A stretch of DNA of 64,000 bases from JBEIGE01 sp040382055 (GTDB taxonomy: Bacteria > Pseudomonadota > Gammaproteobacteria > Burkholderiales > Burkholderiaceae_C). The position numbers were made by a program, and so were the translations under genes. This document shows, piece by piece, positions 18,109-26,418 of this stretch; position 1 is the first letter of the stretch; every line of letters starts with the position of its first letter. The notes below the pieces were generated by a model. That model ran no database searches and was not told the DNA's origin. It saw nothing but the letters and a program-made list of their open reading frames with translations. The stretch spans positions 49,983-113,982 of the forward strand of contig JBEIGE010000009.1 in the NCBI GenBank assembly GCA_040382055.1, read 5' to 3'.

Positions 18109-19155
18109 ATGAAGCCTGTCCACTACACCCGCGCCCAAGCCCTGCCGGATATCCTGAGCCAACGCATTGCCATACTTGACGGTGCCATGGGCACCATGAT
18201 TCAGCGCTTCAAGTTGACTGAAGCCCAGTACCGGGGCGAGCGCTTCAAGGACTTTCACAAAGACGTCAAAGGCAACAACGAGCTGCTGGCCCTGACGCGC
18301 CCGCAAGTGATTCAGGACATTCATGAGGCTTATCTGGCCGCTGGTGCCGATTTGATCGAGACCAACACCTTTGGCGCCACCACCGTGGCCCAGGCCGACT
18401 ACGACATGGCAGACCTGGCGCGTGAGATGAATCTGGTCTCCGCCCAGTTGGCCCGGGCCGCCTGTGACAAGTTCTCCACGCCGGACAAGCCGCGTTTTGT
18501 GGTTGGCGCTCTGGGCCCGACGCCTAAAACCGCCAGCATCAGCCCCGATGTGAATGACCCGGGTGCGCGCAACATCAGCTTTGAAGAGTTGCGCTTTGCC
18601 TACTACGAACAGGTGCAGGCGCTGGTGGAAGGCGGGGCAGATGTGCTGCTGGTGGAAACCATCTTTGACACGCTCAATGCCAAGGCAGCCTTGTTCGCCA
18701 TAGACGAGTTTTTTGAAGCCAGTGGAGAACGCTTGCCGCTGATCATCAGCGGCACCGTGACCGACGCCTCAGGACGCATCCTGAGCGGCCAGACGGTTAC
18801 CGCCTTCTGGTACAGCGTGCGCCATTCCCAGCCCCTGGCCGTGGGCCTGAACTGCGCTCTGGGTGCGGCCTTGATGCGACCCTACATTCAGGAACTGGCC
18901 CGCGTGGCACCCGACACCTTTATCAGCTGCTATCCCAATGCCGGGCTGCCCAACCCAATGAGCGACACCGGTTTTGACGAGACACCGGACGTTACCAGTC
19001 GTCTGCTGCACGAGTTTGCAGCTGAGGGACTGGTCAATATTGTGGGCGGGTGTTGCGGCACGACGCCAGAGCATATTCACGCCATTGGCGAGGCAGTAAA
19101 ACCCCTGGCCACGCGCGTGCTGCACAGCGGGGTTTTCTACCGCGAAGCGGCCTGA
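18109..19155 (+). CDS. metH: methionine synthase, homocysteine-binding part (separate gene)
   Basis: 348 aa, the homocysteine S-methyltransferase domain of cobalamin-dependent methionine synthase. DGAMGTMIQ near the N-terminus, the zinc Cys in VGLNCALGA and the Cys pair in VGGCCGTTPEH are the zinc ligands. It ends right after this domain. The remaining domains are in a second gene 281 bp downstream, so the enzyme is naturally split, as I recall for Burkholderiales. The ATG at 18109 lies 10 nt after a TACAAT -10-like box (18094-18099), so the leader is very short or absent. Confidence 0.92.
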   Translation: MKPVHYTRAQALPDILSQRIAILDGAMGTMIQRFKLTEAQYRGERFKDFHKDVKGNNELLALTRPQVIQDIHEAYLAAGADLIETNTFGATTVAQADYDMADLAREMNLVSAQLARAACDKFSTPDKPRFVVGALGPTPKTASISPDVNDPGARNISFEELRFAYYEQVQALVEGGADVLLVETIFDTLNAKAALFAIDEFFEASGERLPLIISGTVTDASGRILSGQTVTAFWYSVRHSQPLAVGLNCALGAALMRPYIQELARVAPDTFISCYPNAGLPNPMSDTGFDETPDVTSRLLHEFAAEGLVNIVGGCCGTTPEHIHAIGEAVKPLATRVLHSGVFYREAA

Positions 19156-19330
19156 GCGCAGTGGCGGCCTTGCGTGGCTGGCGCCGCTGTGTGTGCCGGA
19201 TGCTAGGCTTTTGACTTGGCATTCGGGCTGCCGGAGTCAGCGCGAGACCGTGTCGGCTGATTGCGCCTCAAATTCGCGATATCCAACTGAATGTCAATTT
19301 GAACCTGATTCCACTAGAATCAGCAGTCTT

Positions 19331-19436
19331 CCAAGGAGCGTTGCACCCAGCCGGCTTTTCAGTCCAGACGGGTCAGGCTTGGACTTATTCTTTTGCAACG
19401 ACGCTCACCTGAACCCCTGAACCAGGTGAGTGAATC
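19331..19436 (+). promoter_or_regulatory. SAH riboswitch with Shine-Dalgarno-sequestering hairpin
   Basis: The region just before the second metH gene matches the S-adenosylhomocysteine riboswitch. P1: CCAAG (19331-19335) with CTTGG (19378-19382). Pseudoknot/P2 strands: GAGCGT (19336-19341) with ACGCTC (19401-19406), and TGC (19342-19344) with GCA (19395-19397). The expression platform is visible: CTCACCTG (19404-19411) is perfectly complementary to CAGGTGAG (19423-19430), which contains the ribosome binding site 6 nt before the ATG. When SAH stabilises the aptamer, the 3' strand is taken by GAGCGT and the ribosome site is freed, so SAH should turn translation on. The class call is by known consensus; the mechanism is inferred. 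Confidence 0.9.
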
Positions 19437-22232
19437 ATGAGTCAAATTGAAGTAGCCACGATGATGTTGTCCGGCCTGGAGCCGGTTCGCATTGGCGAGG
19501 GCAGCCTGTTCGTCAATATTGGCGAGCGAACCAATGTCACCGGTTCCAAAGCGTTTGCCCGCATGATCCTCAACGGTCAGTTTGAAGAGGCACTGGCCGT
19601 TGCGCGCCAGCAGGTTGAAAACGGTGCCCAGATCATTGACATCAACATGGACGAGGCCATGCTCGACAGCCAGGCTGCCATGGTGAGATTCTTGAATTTG
19701 ATAGCGTCAGAGCCAGACATATCAAGGGTTCCCGTGATGATTGACTCCAGCAAATGGAGTGTGATCGAGGCCGGTCTTCGCTGCGTTCAGGGCAAGGGTA
19801 TCGTGAACTCCATCAGCATGAAAGAGGGTGTGTCGCAGTTCAAGCAGCAGGCCAGGCTGGTGCGTCGTTACGGGGCTGCAGCAGTGGTCATGGCGTTCGA
19901 TGAAAAGGGCCAGGCCGATACCTATGCGCGCAAGATTGAAATCTGCGAACGGGCCTACCGCATCCTGGTTGATGAGGTGGACTTCCCGCCTGAAGACATT
20001 ATTTTCGACCCGAATATCTTTGCGATTGCCACCGGGATCGACGAGCACAACAACTACGCGGTGGACTTCATAGAAGCCACCCGCTGGATCAAGCAGAACC
20101 TGCCCGGAGCCAAAGTCTCGGGCGGGGTCAGCAATGTGAGCTTCTCATTCAGGGGTAATGACCCTGTTCGTGAGGCGATCCACACCGTTTTTCTGTACCA
20201 CGCGATTCAGGCTGGCATGGACATGGGCATCGTCAACGCCGGCATGGTGGGCGTGTACGACGATCTGGAGCCCGACTTGCGTGAGCGGGTGGAAGATGTG
20301 GTGTTGAACCGGCGTGCGGATGCCGGAGAGCGTCTGGTGGAGATTGCCGAAAACGCCAAAGGAGCGGCCAAGGATGAGAGTCGCCGCCTAGACTGGCGCG
20401 GCACGGCCGACGTGCCTGCCACCGTAGCACAGCGCCTGAGCCACGCGCTGGTGCATGGCATTACCGACTTTATTACGCAGGACACTGAAGAGGCCTACCA
20501 GGAGGTGCTGGCTGGAGGCGGACGGCCGCTGCATGTGATTGAAGGCCCCTTGATGGACGGGATGAACATCGTGGGTGACCTGTTCGGCCAAGGCAAGATG
20601 TTTTTGCCCCAGGTGGTGAAAAGCGCCCGTGTGATGAAGCAGGCGGTAGCGCACCTGATTCCGTATATCGAAGAAGAAAAGCGCTTGCAAGAGCAGGCTG
20701 GTGAAGAGGTCAAGGCCAAAGGCAAGATCGTGATTGCCACCGTCAAGGGCGACGTGCATGACATTGGCAAAAACATCGTCACGGTGGTTCTGCAATGCAA
20801 CAACTTTGAGGTTGTCAACATGGGCGTGATGGTGCCTTGCCATGAAATTCTGGCGCGCGCCAAAGTAGAGGGCGCTGACATCGTGGGCTTGTCCGGGCTG
20901 ATTACGCCCAGTCTGGAAGAGATGCAGTATGTGGCTGCAGAGATGCAGAAAGATGATCATTTTCGGATCCGAAAAATTCCTTTGCTCATTGGGGGCGCCA
21001 CTACCAGCCGTGTTCACACCGCGGTAAAAATTGCACCGCACTATGAGGGTCCTGTGGTGTATGTGCCGGATGCCTCCCGCAGTGTGAGCGTGGCCCAGGG
21101 CTTGCTGTCGGATCAGGCTGCCAAATACATCGATGACATCAATGCCGATTACGACCGTGTGCGTGAGCAACATGCCAACAAAAAGCAAACCCCCCTGTGG
21201 CCGCTTGCCAAGGCGCGCGCCAACAAATGGCAACCCACCGGGCCTGGCATGGCATGGGCTGGCGTCAGCCCCTACACGCCGACCAGGCCCAAGTTCATCG
21301 GACGGCGGGTTTTTAAAAACTTTGACCTGGCCGAGTTGGCTCGCTTCATAGACTGGGGGCCGTTTTTCCAGACCTGGGACCTGGCCGGGCCATTCCCGGA
21401 AATACTGAGGGATGACGTGGTCGGTACCGAGGCCGTCCGCGTTTATGCCGACGGCCAGCGCATGCTCAAGCGCCTGATTGAAGGCCGTTGGATCACAGCC
21501 AATGCGGTGGTTGGCTTGTACCCCGCCAACCGGGTGAACGAGGACGACATCGCGCTGTATACGGATGAAAGCCGCACCGAAGTTGCACTAACCTGGTATG
21601 GTTTGCGCCAGCAAACTGAAAAACAGCAGTTCACTGCGGGCGATGGAAAAACCGTACTGCGACCCAGCCGTTGCCTGGCTGATTTTGTAGCCCCCCGGTA
21701 CGATCAATCCGGGAAGCTAACGGGCCTGCGCGACTACGTCGGTGTTTTTGCTGTTACAGCCGGCATTGGCGTGGAAAAGAAGGAGAAAAACTTCATGGAC
21801 GACCATGATGATTACTCCGCCATCATGTTCAAGGCGCTTGCAGACCGACTGGCCGAAGCCTTCGCAGAATGTTTGCATCACCGTATTCGTACCGATCTGT
21901 GGGGTTACGCTGCTCAGGAAAATCTGACCCCTGAAGAATTGATCGCTGAAAAGTACCAGGGCATACGTCCTGCACCGGGTTACCCGGCCTGCCCGGACCA
22001 TAGCGTCAAAAAGGACATGTTTGAGCTGCTCCAGTGCGCCGAGATCGGCATGGGCCTGACAGAAAGTCTGGCCATGTTGCCAGCAGCCAGTGTCAGCGGT
22101 TTTTACCTCGCCCATCCGCAAAGCATGTATTTCAATGTTGGCAAGGTCGCAGAGGACCAGGTCAAAGACCTGGCCAAGCGACGCAGCATGGATCAGAGAT
22201 CCCTGGAGCGTCTGCTCGCTCCTAATTTGTAA
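19437..22232 (+). CDS. metH: methionine synthase, folate, cobalamin and activation domains
   Basis: 931-aa second part of cobalamin-dependent methionine synthase. Order: pterin-binding domain (residues about 15-300, with FVNIGERTNVTGS, DINMDE and MIDSSKW), cobalamin cap, B12-binding Rossmann domain with GDVHDIGKN (cobalt-ligating His441), and the AdoMet-binding reactivation domain at the C-terminus (RPAPGYPACPDHS). Together with the upstream 348-aa gene it equals one full MetH. Expression is set by the SAH riboswitch ahead of it. An MFS gene follows 18 bp downstream. Confidence 0.95.
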   Translation: MSQIEVATMMLSGLEPVRIGEGSLFVNIGERTNVTGSKAFARMILNGQFEEALAVARQQVENGAQIIDINMDEAMLDSQAAMVRFLNLIASEPDISRVPVMIDSSKWSVIEAGLRCVQGKGIVNSISMKEGVSQFKQQARLVRRYGAAAVVMAFDEKGQADTYARKIEICERAYRILVDEVDFPPEDIIFDPNIFAIATGIDEHNNYAVDFIEATRWIKQNLPGAKVSGGVSNVSFSFRGNDPVREAIHTVFLYHAIQAGMDMGIVNAGMVGVYDDLEPDLRERVEDVVLNRRADAGERLVEIAENAKGAAKDESRRLDWRGTADVPATVAQRLSHALVHGITDFITQDTEEAYQEVLAGGGRPLHVIEGPLMDGMNIVGDLFGQGKMFLPQVVKSARVMKQAVAHLIPYIEEEKRLQEQAGEEVKAKGKIVIATVKGDVHDIGKNIVTVVLQCNNFEVVNMGVMVPCHEILARAKVEGADIVGLSGLITPSLEEMQYVAAEMQKDDHFRIRKIPLLIGGATTSRVHTAVKIAPHYEGPVVYVPDASRSVSVAQGLLSDQAAKYIDDINADYDRVREQHANKKQTPLWPLAKARANKWQPTGPGMAWAGVSPYTPTRPKFIGRRVFKNFDLAELARFIDWGPFFQTWDLAGPFPEILRDDVVGTEAVRVYADGQRMLKRLIEGRWITANAVVGLYPANRVNEDDIALYTDESRTEVALTWYGLRQQTEKQQFTAGDGKTVLRPSRCLADFVAPRYDQSGKLTGLRDYVGVFAVTAGIGVEKKEKNFMDDHDDYSAIMFKALADRLAEAFAECLHHRIRTDLWGYAAQENLTPEELIAEKYQGIRPAPGYPACPDHSVKKDMFELLQCAEIGMGLTESLAMLPAASVSGFYLAHPQSMYFNVGKVAEDQVKDLAKRRSMDQRSLERLLAPNL

Positions 22233-22250
22233 GCCCGGGCCGATGCCTTC

Positions 22251-23471
22251 ATGAGTAAGGGTTCTGACAACCCGAAAGCAGGAACACAACGTTCCATTTT
22301 GTTGTTGTCCTTCGCCACCTTTGCCAGCATGGCTGCGCAGCGTCTTTGCGATGCCATGTTGCCAGAGCTCTCGCGTGTTTTCTCAGTCAGCCTGGCTCAG
22401 GCTGCACAAGTGGTTTCGCTATTTGCAGTTGTTTATGGTCTTTCCCAGCTGTTGTATGGGCCGCTGGGAGATCGACTGGGAAAATTCCGTGTTTTGACCT
22501 GGGGCACACTGACCAGTTGCCTTGGCGGTTTATTGGCTGTTTTTTCGCAATCGCTGGACATGCTGGTTGCCGCACGCATGCTGGTTGCGCTTTCAGCCGC
22601 GGCCATCATCCCGATGTCTTTAGCCTGGATCGGCGACAACGTGGACTACGAGCACAGGCAAGCCACCTTGGCGCGCGTGGGTGTGGGCACCACACTTGGC
22701 ATCACCAGTGGCCAGTTGGCAGGCGGTTTGCTGACCGACATTTTGGGCTGGCGCTGGGCTTTTGTTTTTATGACGCTGCTTTTCGCCGGGGTTGGCGCTC
22801 TCCTTTATGCGGACTTGCGGCGTCAGCAAGCCCGTCCCGTCGTTGATGAATTTACCCAGCCAGTGGTCCGACCCGGTTTTGCAGCCCAGGCGCTGATCAT
22901 CATTACCGGACGTTGGTCCCGGGTTATCCTGGCAGTGGCTTTCATTGAAGGCGCAGCCGGGTTTGGCGTTCTGGCAATCTGGGCCTCCCATCTCCACCAT
23001 GAATTGAATTTGTCCTTGACCAGTTCAGGTGCAACAGTGGCCCTGTTTGGTATAGGTGGAATGTTCTATATGGCCTTGGCCAGCCGGCTCATCCCGCTTC
23101 TGGGGGAGCGTGGTCTTGCCATGTTGGGCACCCTGTTGTTGATGGTGTCAAGTGCCTTGCTGGCCTACACGTCGCAATGGTTACTGGCCTTGCCGGCCAG
23201 CCTGCTTGGCGGTTTTGGTTTTTTTATGTTTCATAACACCATGCAGGCCAATGCAACCCAAATGGCCCCAGCCGCCCGAGGGACGGCGGTATCGCTTTTC
23301 GCAGCATTCCTGTTTATGGGTCAGTCGGTGGGTGTTTTGCTGGCAGCCGCACTGGTTGAGCGGTTGGGCTCGGCTCAGGTGATTGTTCTGGGCGCCGGGG
23401 TGATGTTGGTTCTTGGCCTGTTGCTGTCGGTGGCCCTGAAGCGGCGCGATGACTTGATGCATCTTGAGTGA
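22251..23471 (+). CDS. major facilitator superfamily transporter
   Basis: 406-aa protein with about 12 hydrophobic segments; the loop 2-3 motif GPLGDRLGKFRV is the MFS signature. Length and layout fit a drug-efflux or small-solute exporter. The substrate cannot be told. It starts 18 bp after metH, so it may share the SAH-controlled transcript although the riboswitch acts on translation of metH. It converges on comM with 17 bp between stops. Confidence 0.85.
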   Translation: MSKGSDNPKAGTQRSILLLSFATFASMAAQRLCDAMLPELSRVFSVSLAQAAQVVSLFAVVYGLSQLLYGPLGDRLGKFRVLTWGTLTSCLGGLLAVFSQSLDMLVAARMLVALSAAAIIPMSLAWIGDNVDYEHRQATLARVGVGTTLGITSGQLAGGLLTDILGWRWAFVFMTLLFAGVGALLYADLRRQQARPVVDEFTQPVVRPGFAAQALIIITGRWSRVILAVAFIEGAAGFGVLAIWASHLHHELNLSLTSSGATVALFGIGGMFYMALASRLIPLLGERGLAMLGTLLLMVSSALLAYTSQWLLALPASLLGGFGFFMFHNTMQANATQMAPAARGTAVSLFAAFLFMGQSVGVLLAAALVERLGSAQVIVLGAGVMLVLGLLLSVALKRRDDLMHLE

Positions 23472-23488
23472 GAGCCGAGTGATTACCT

Positions 23489-25021
23489 TCAGGCCGTGCC
23501 TTGTCGTCGGTATTGCAGGGCTTCAGCCACATGCGTCAAACTGGTTTGAGTTGAGCCCGCCAAGTCAGCAATGGTTCGGGCGACTTTAATCGTGCGGTGC
23601 GTTCCGCGGGCCGACCAACCCAGCCGGGTGGCCGCTTTGTTCAGGAATTTTCTGGCGTCCTCATCCAGGTAGCTGTGCGTTTCCAGGTCTTTGCCTTCCA
23701 GCGCCTGGTTGGCTTTGCCCTGGCGGGCTAAAGCGCGCTTGCGGGCTTCCTGACTGCGCTGCCGAATGATTGCGCTGGGCTCGCCGTTGGAGGCAGTCAG
23801 CAGTTCCGAGGGTGGCAAAGCACCAACCTGCACATGCAGGTCAATACGGTCCAGCAAGGGCCCGCTGAGCCGACCCTGATAACGCGCCACCTGATCCGGT
23901 GTGCAGCGGCAGGCCCGCAAGGTCGAACCCAGATAACCGCAGGGGCACGGATTCATGGCGGCTATCAATTGAAACCGTGCTGGAAACTCTGCACGCCGGG
24001 CGGCGCGGGAGATGGTGATGGTGCCTGCTTCCAGAGGCTCTCTCAGGGCCTCCAGGGCGCTGCGCGGAAACTCCGGCAGCTCATCAAGAAAAAGCACCCC
24101 ATGGTGTGCCAGTGAGATTTCCCCGGGCCGAGGTGGTGAGCCCCCACCAACCAGAGCCACTGCGCTGGCCGAGTGGTGCGGGCTGCAAGTGGGTCGCAAG
24201 CCCCACTGCGCCATCGAAAAGCGCCCGGCCAGGCTGGCAATGGCTGCGCTTTGCAGGGCTTCCTGCGTACTCATGTCCGGCAGGAGCCCTGAGAAGCGAT
24301 GCGCCAGCATGGATTTGCCTGAACCGGGCGACCCACAAAGAAGCAGACTGTGCCCACCGGCTGCCGCAATTTCAAGCGCGCGTTTGGCCCCGAGCTGCCC
24401 CTTCACGTCAGCCAGATCCAGGCCGGCAACGCCGTTTTGCCTTGGCTGTGCTTCAACTCGGGCCCAGTCGGTGTGAGTACCCGCTGTGGGTGAGTTGTTG
24501 TCGGCGGGAAGGAATTGTTGGACCACGTTCAGTAAATGCCGGGCCCGGTAAACGCAGGTGCCGGGGACCAGGGCGGCTTCTTCGGCATTGCCCGGGGGCA
24601 ATACCAGCTTGGGTGCCACAGTCAGCGCTTGTAAAGCCAGGGCAACTGCCAGGGCGCCACGAACCGGCCGCAACTCGCCGGACAAAGAAAGCTCGCCAGC
24701 AAACTCATGCCCCGCCAGCCGGCTGGCGTCAATTTGGCCACTGGCGGCCAGAATGCCCAGCGCAATCGGCAGATCAAACCGGCCTGAGTCTTTAGGAAGG
24801 TCCGCCGGTGCCAAATTGACGGTAATGCGTTTGTTGTTTGGAAACTCCAGCCCCGAGTTCTGAATGGCAGAGCGCACCCGCTCACGAGCCTCTTTCACCT
24901 CAATATCAGCCAGACCCACCAGCGTAAAGCTGGGCAAGCCATTGGCAAGGTGCACTTCCACCGTAACTGTAGGTGCTTCGAGCCCTAAAAGAGCACGGCT
25001 TTGAAGGCAAGACAGACTCAT
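23489..25021 (-). CDS. comM: YifB/ComM-family Mg chelatase-like AAA+ ATPase
   Basis: 510-aa ComM-type helicase used in branch migration during natural transformation. An N-terminal Lon-protease-like fold (residues about 20-140) precedes the AAA+ core with Walker A GSPGSGKSM, Walker B VLFLDELPEF and the zinc-type motif PCPCGYLGS. The C-terminal Mg-chelatase helical region ends HVAEALQYR. The ATG has AAGGGAG before it. It is divergent from the porin-glnK-amtB operon. Confidence 0.93.
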   Translation of the reverse strand: MSLSCLQSRALLGLEAPTVTVEVHLANGLPSFTLVGLADIEVKEARERVRSAIQNSGLEFPNNKRITVNLAPADLPKDSGRFDLPIALGILAASGQIDASRLAGHEFAGELSLSGELRPVRGALAVALALQALTVAPKLVLPPGNAEEAALVPGTCVYRARHLLNVVQQFLPADNNSPTAGTHTDWARVEAQPRQNGVAGLDLADVKGQLGAKRALEIAAAGGHSLLLCGSPGSGKSMLAHRFSGLLPDMSTQEALQSAAIASLAGRFSMAQWGLRPTCSPHHSASAVALVGGGSPPRPGEISLAHHGVLFLDELPEFPRSALEALREPLEAGTITISRAARRAEFPARFQLIAAMNPCPCGYLGSTLRACRCTPDQVARYQGRLSGPLLDRIDLHVQVGALPPSELLTASNGEPSAIIRQRSQEARKRALARQGKANQALEGKDLETHSYLDEDARKFLNKAATRLGWSARGTHRTIKVARTIADLAGSTQTSLTHVAEALQYRRQGTA

Positions 25022-25068
25022 GACACTCCCTTAATTAGTGCATTTCACTAGACCAAACGAAGCTTTGG

Positions 25069-25085
25069 CGCACAAAATCGGTGCA
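25069..25085 (+). promoter_or_regulatory. probable NtrC binding site
   Basis: CGCACAAAATCGGTGCA resembles the NtrC site TGCACC-N5-GGTGCA: the right half is perfect and the left half keeps GCAC. It lies about 90 bp upstream of the sigma-54 promoter, a normal enhancer distance. A second inverted repeat TAGTG-N5-CACTA lies at 25035-25049. Confidence 0.6.
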
Positions 25086-25166
25086 AACTGTATTTATGTA
25101 CAGTTATTCTACAGTTGTTTTTGGAGTGGGTTTTCGACTTGGGGAAAAATCAACAAAATCTTCATT

Positions 25167-25180
25167 GGCACGATCCGTGC
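25167..25180 (+). promoter_or_regulatory. sigma-54 (RpoN) promoter of porin-glnK-amtB
   Basis: TTGGCACGATCCGTGCTT has the exact GG-N10-GC core (GG 25167-25168, GC 25179-25180) and the TGGCACG -24 element. Transcription should begin near 25191, about 27 bp before the porin ATG. Confidence 0.8.
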
Positions 25181-25218
25181 TTTATGAAACTGTCTATTTT
25201 TAACCTCTGGAGTGATTC

Positions 25219-26031
25219 ATGAATTTCAAAATCAAAACTGTCCTTGCCTCCATCTCTATGATCGCAAGTGTGACGGCTTTTGCGCAAGCAAAGCCAGCGA
25301 CACCCAACTACACCTTGAGCTACAACGTTGGCGCGGTTACTGACTACCGTTTCCGTGGTATTGAGCAGAGCGGTGGCCGTCCGTCTTATCAGGGTGGCGT
25401 GGACTTTGTACACAAAAACGGCATTTACCTTGGCGTTTGGGCTGCATCCAACGTCACATGGATCAAGGAAGTTAACGGAGCCACAAAAGGAGACTATGAA
25501 GTTGACTTTTACGGCGGTCACAAAGGCGACATTGCACCGGGCTTGGGATACGACGTTGGATTCATCACTTACCAGTACCCCGGTAACAACTCTGGTGCTG
25601 CAAGCGCGTTTGCTCCAGCTGGTGCCTATTCAAAAGCCGATACCACCGAGGTTTATGCAGGCCTGACGTATGGTGTGGCAAGCTTGAAAATGTTCCAGAG
25701 TATTGGTGACTTCCTGGGTAACGTAGGGACAAACGCTAGCCGTTATGTTGATCTGTCAGCCACATTTGATTTGGGTAAAGGTTTTTCTTTGGTTCCGCAT
25801 TTCGGGATGCAGACGATTCCTTCAGGAGTCGGCGTGCCTAATAACGATGCAAACTACAGTGATTACTCGTTGACTCTTGCGAAAGATTTCGGCAAGGGCA
25901 TGGTTGTTTCCTTGGCGGCTATTTCAACAGACGCAAAGAAGAGCTTTTACACTACCAATAACTTGTCTTCAAACCCAAGCCGCTATCTTGGCGGCAACAC
26001 TGTAGTTCTGGGTCTGAAATACAACTTCTAA
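25219..26031 (+). CDS. TorF-family putative outer-membrane porin
   Basis: 270-aa beta-barrel protein with a signal peptide (residues 1-23, ending TAFAQA) and alternating aromatic/polar strands ending in Phe (VLGLKYNF), the outer-membrane insertion signal. YRFRGIEQS near the N-terminus and the general pattern fit the TorF/TIGR02001 family often found before glnK-amtB. GGAGTGATTC precedes the ATG. It is first in an operon driven by a sigma-54 promoter, so it is likely an outer-membrane channel induced under nitrogen limitation. Ammonium or small nitrogen compound passage is inference. Base composition is slightly more AT-rich than neighbours. Confidence 0.85.
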   Translation: MNFKIKTVLASISMIASVTAFAQAKPATPNYTLSYNVGAVTDYRFRGIEQSGGRPSYQGGVDFVHKNGIYLGVWAASNVTWIKEVNGATKGDYEVDFYGGHKGDIAPGLGYDVGFITYQYPGNNSGAASAFAPAGAYSKADTTEVYAGLTYGVASLKMFQSIGDFLGNVGTNASRYVDLSATFDLGKGFSLVPHFGMQTIPSGVGVPNNDANYSDYSLTLAKDFGKGMVVSLAAISTDAKKSFYTTNNLSSNPSRYLGGNTVVLGLKYNF

Positions 26032-26067
26032 TCTCAAGCGATCCAATCGTTCAAAAGAGGAAATCAC

Positions 26068-26406
26068 ATGAAACTTGTCACAGCCATCATCAAACCCTTC
26101 AAGCTTGACGAAGTTCGTGAAGCCTTGTCCGCCATCGGCGTTCAGGGCATCACGGTGACTGAAGTCAAAGGCTTTGGTCGCCAGAAGGGCCATACAGAAC
26201 TTTACCGGGGTGCAGAGTACGTTGTCGACTTTCTGCCCAAGGTCAAGATTGAGGCGGCCGTCTCTGATGAACTGGTGGATCGCGTGATTGAGGCGGTGGA
26301 GGGCGGAGCCCGTACCGGCAAGATTGGCGACGGAAAGATCTTTGTTTATAACCTTGAACAGGTTGTCCGTATCCGTACTGGTGAAACCGGTAAAGAAGCC
26401 CTTTGA
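26068..26406 (+). CDS. glnK: nitrogen regulatory protein P-II
   Basis: 112-aa P-II protein that senses 2-oxoglutarate, ATP/ADP and glutamine and blocks AmtB. The T-loop carries Tyr51 in RGAEYVVDF, the uridylylation site; GDGKIFVYNLEQVVRIRTGE is the C-terminal signature. It lies 12 bp before amtB and 36 bp after the porin gene. Position beside amtB favours the name glnK over glnB. Confidence 0.95.
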   Translation: MKLVTAIIKPFKLDEVREALSAIGVQGITVTEVKGFGRQKGHTELYRGAEYVVDFLPKVKIEAAVSDELVDRVIEAVEGGARTGKIGDGKIFVYNLEQVVRIRTGETGKEAL

Positions 26407-26418
26407 AGAGAGAACAAT

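Noticed and set aside
19695..19735. Repeat-like sequence within metH
   Set aside because: The encoded NLIASEPDISRVP is conserved in MetH, so resemblance to the repeat is likely chance; kept only as a weak note.
20388..21233. 281-aa minus-strand open frame
   Set aside because: Antisense to the B12-binding part of metH; no ribosome site or family pattern.
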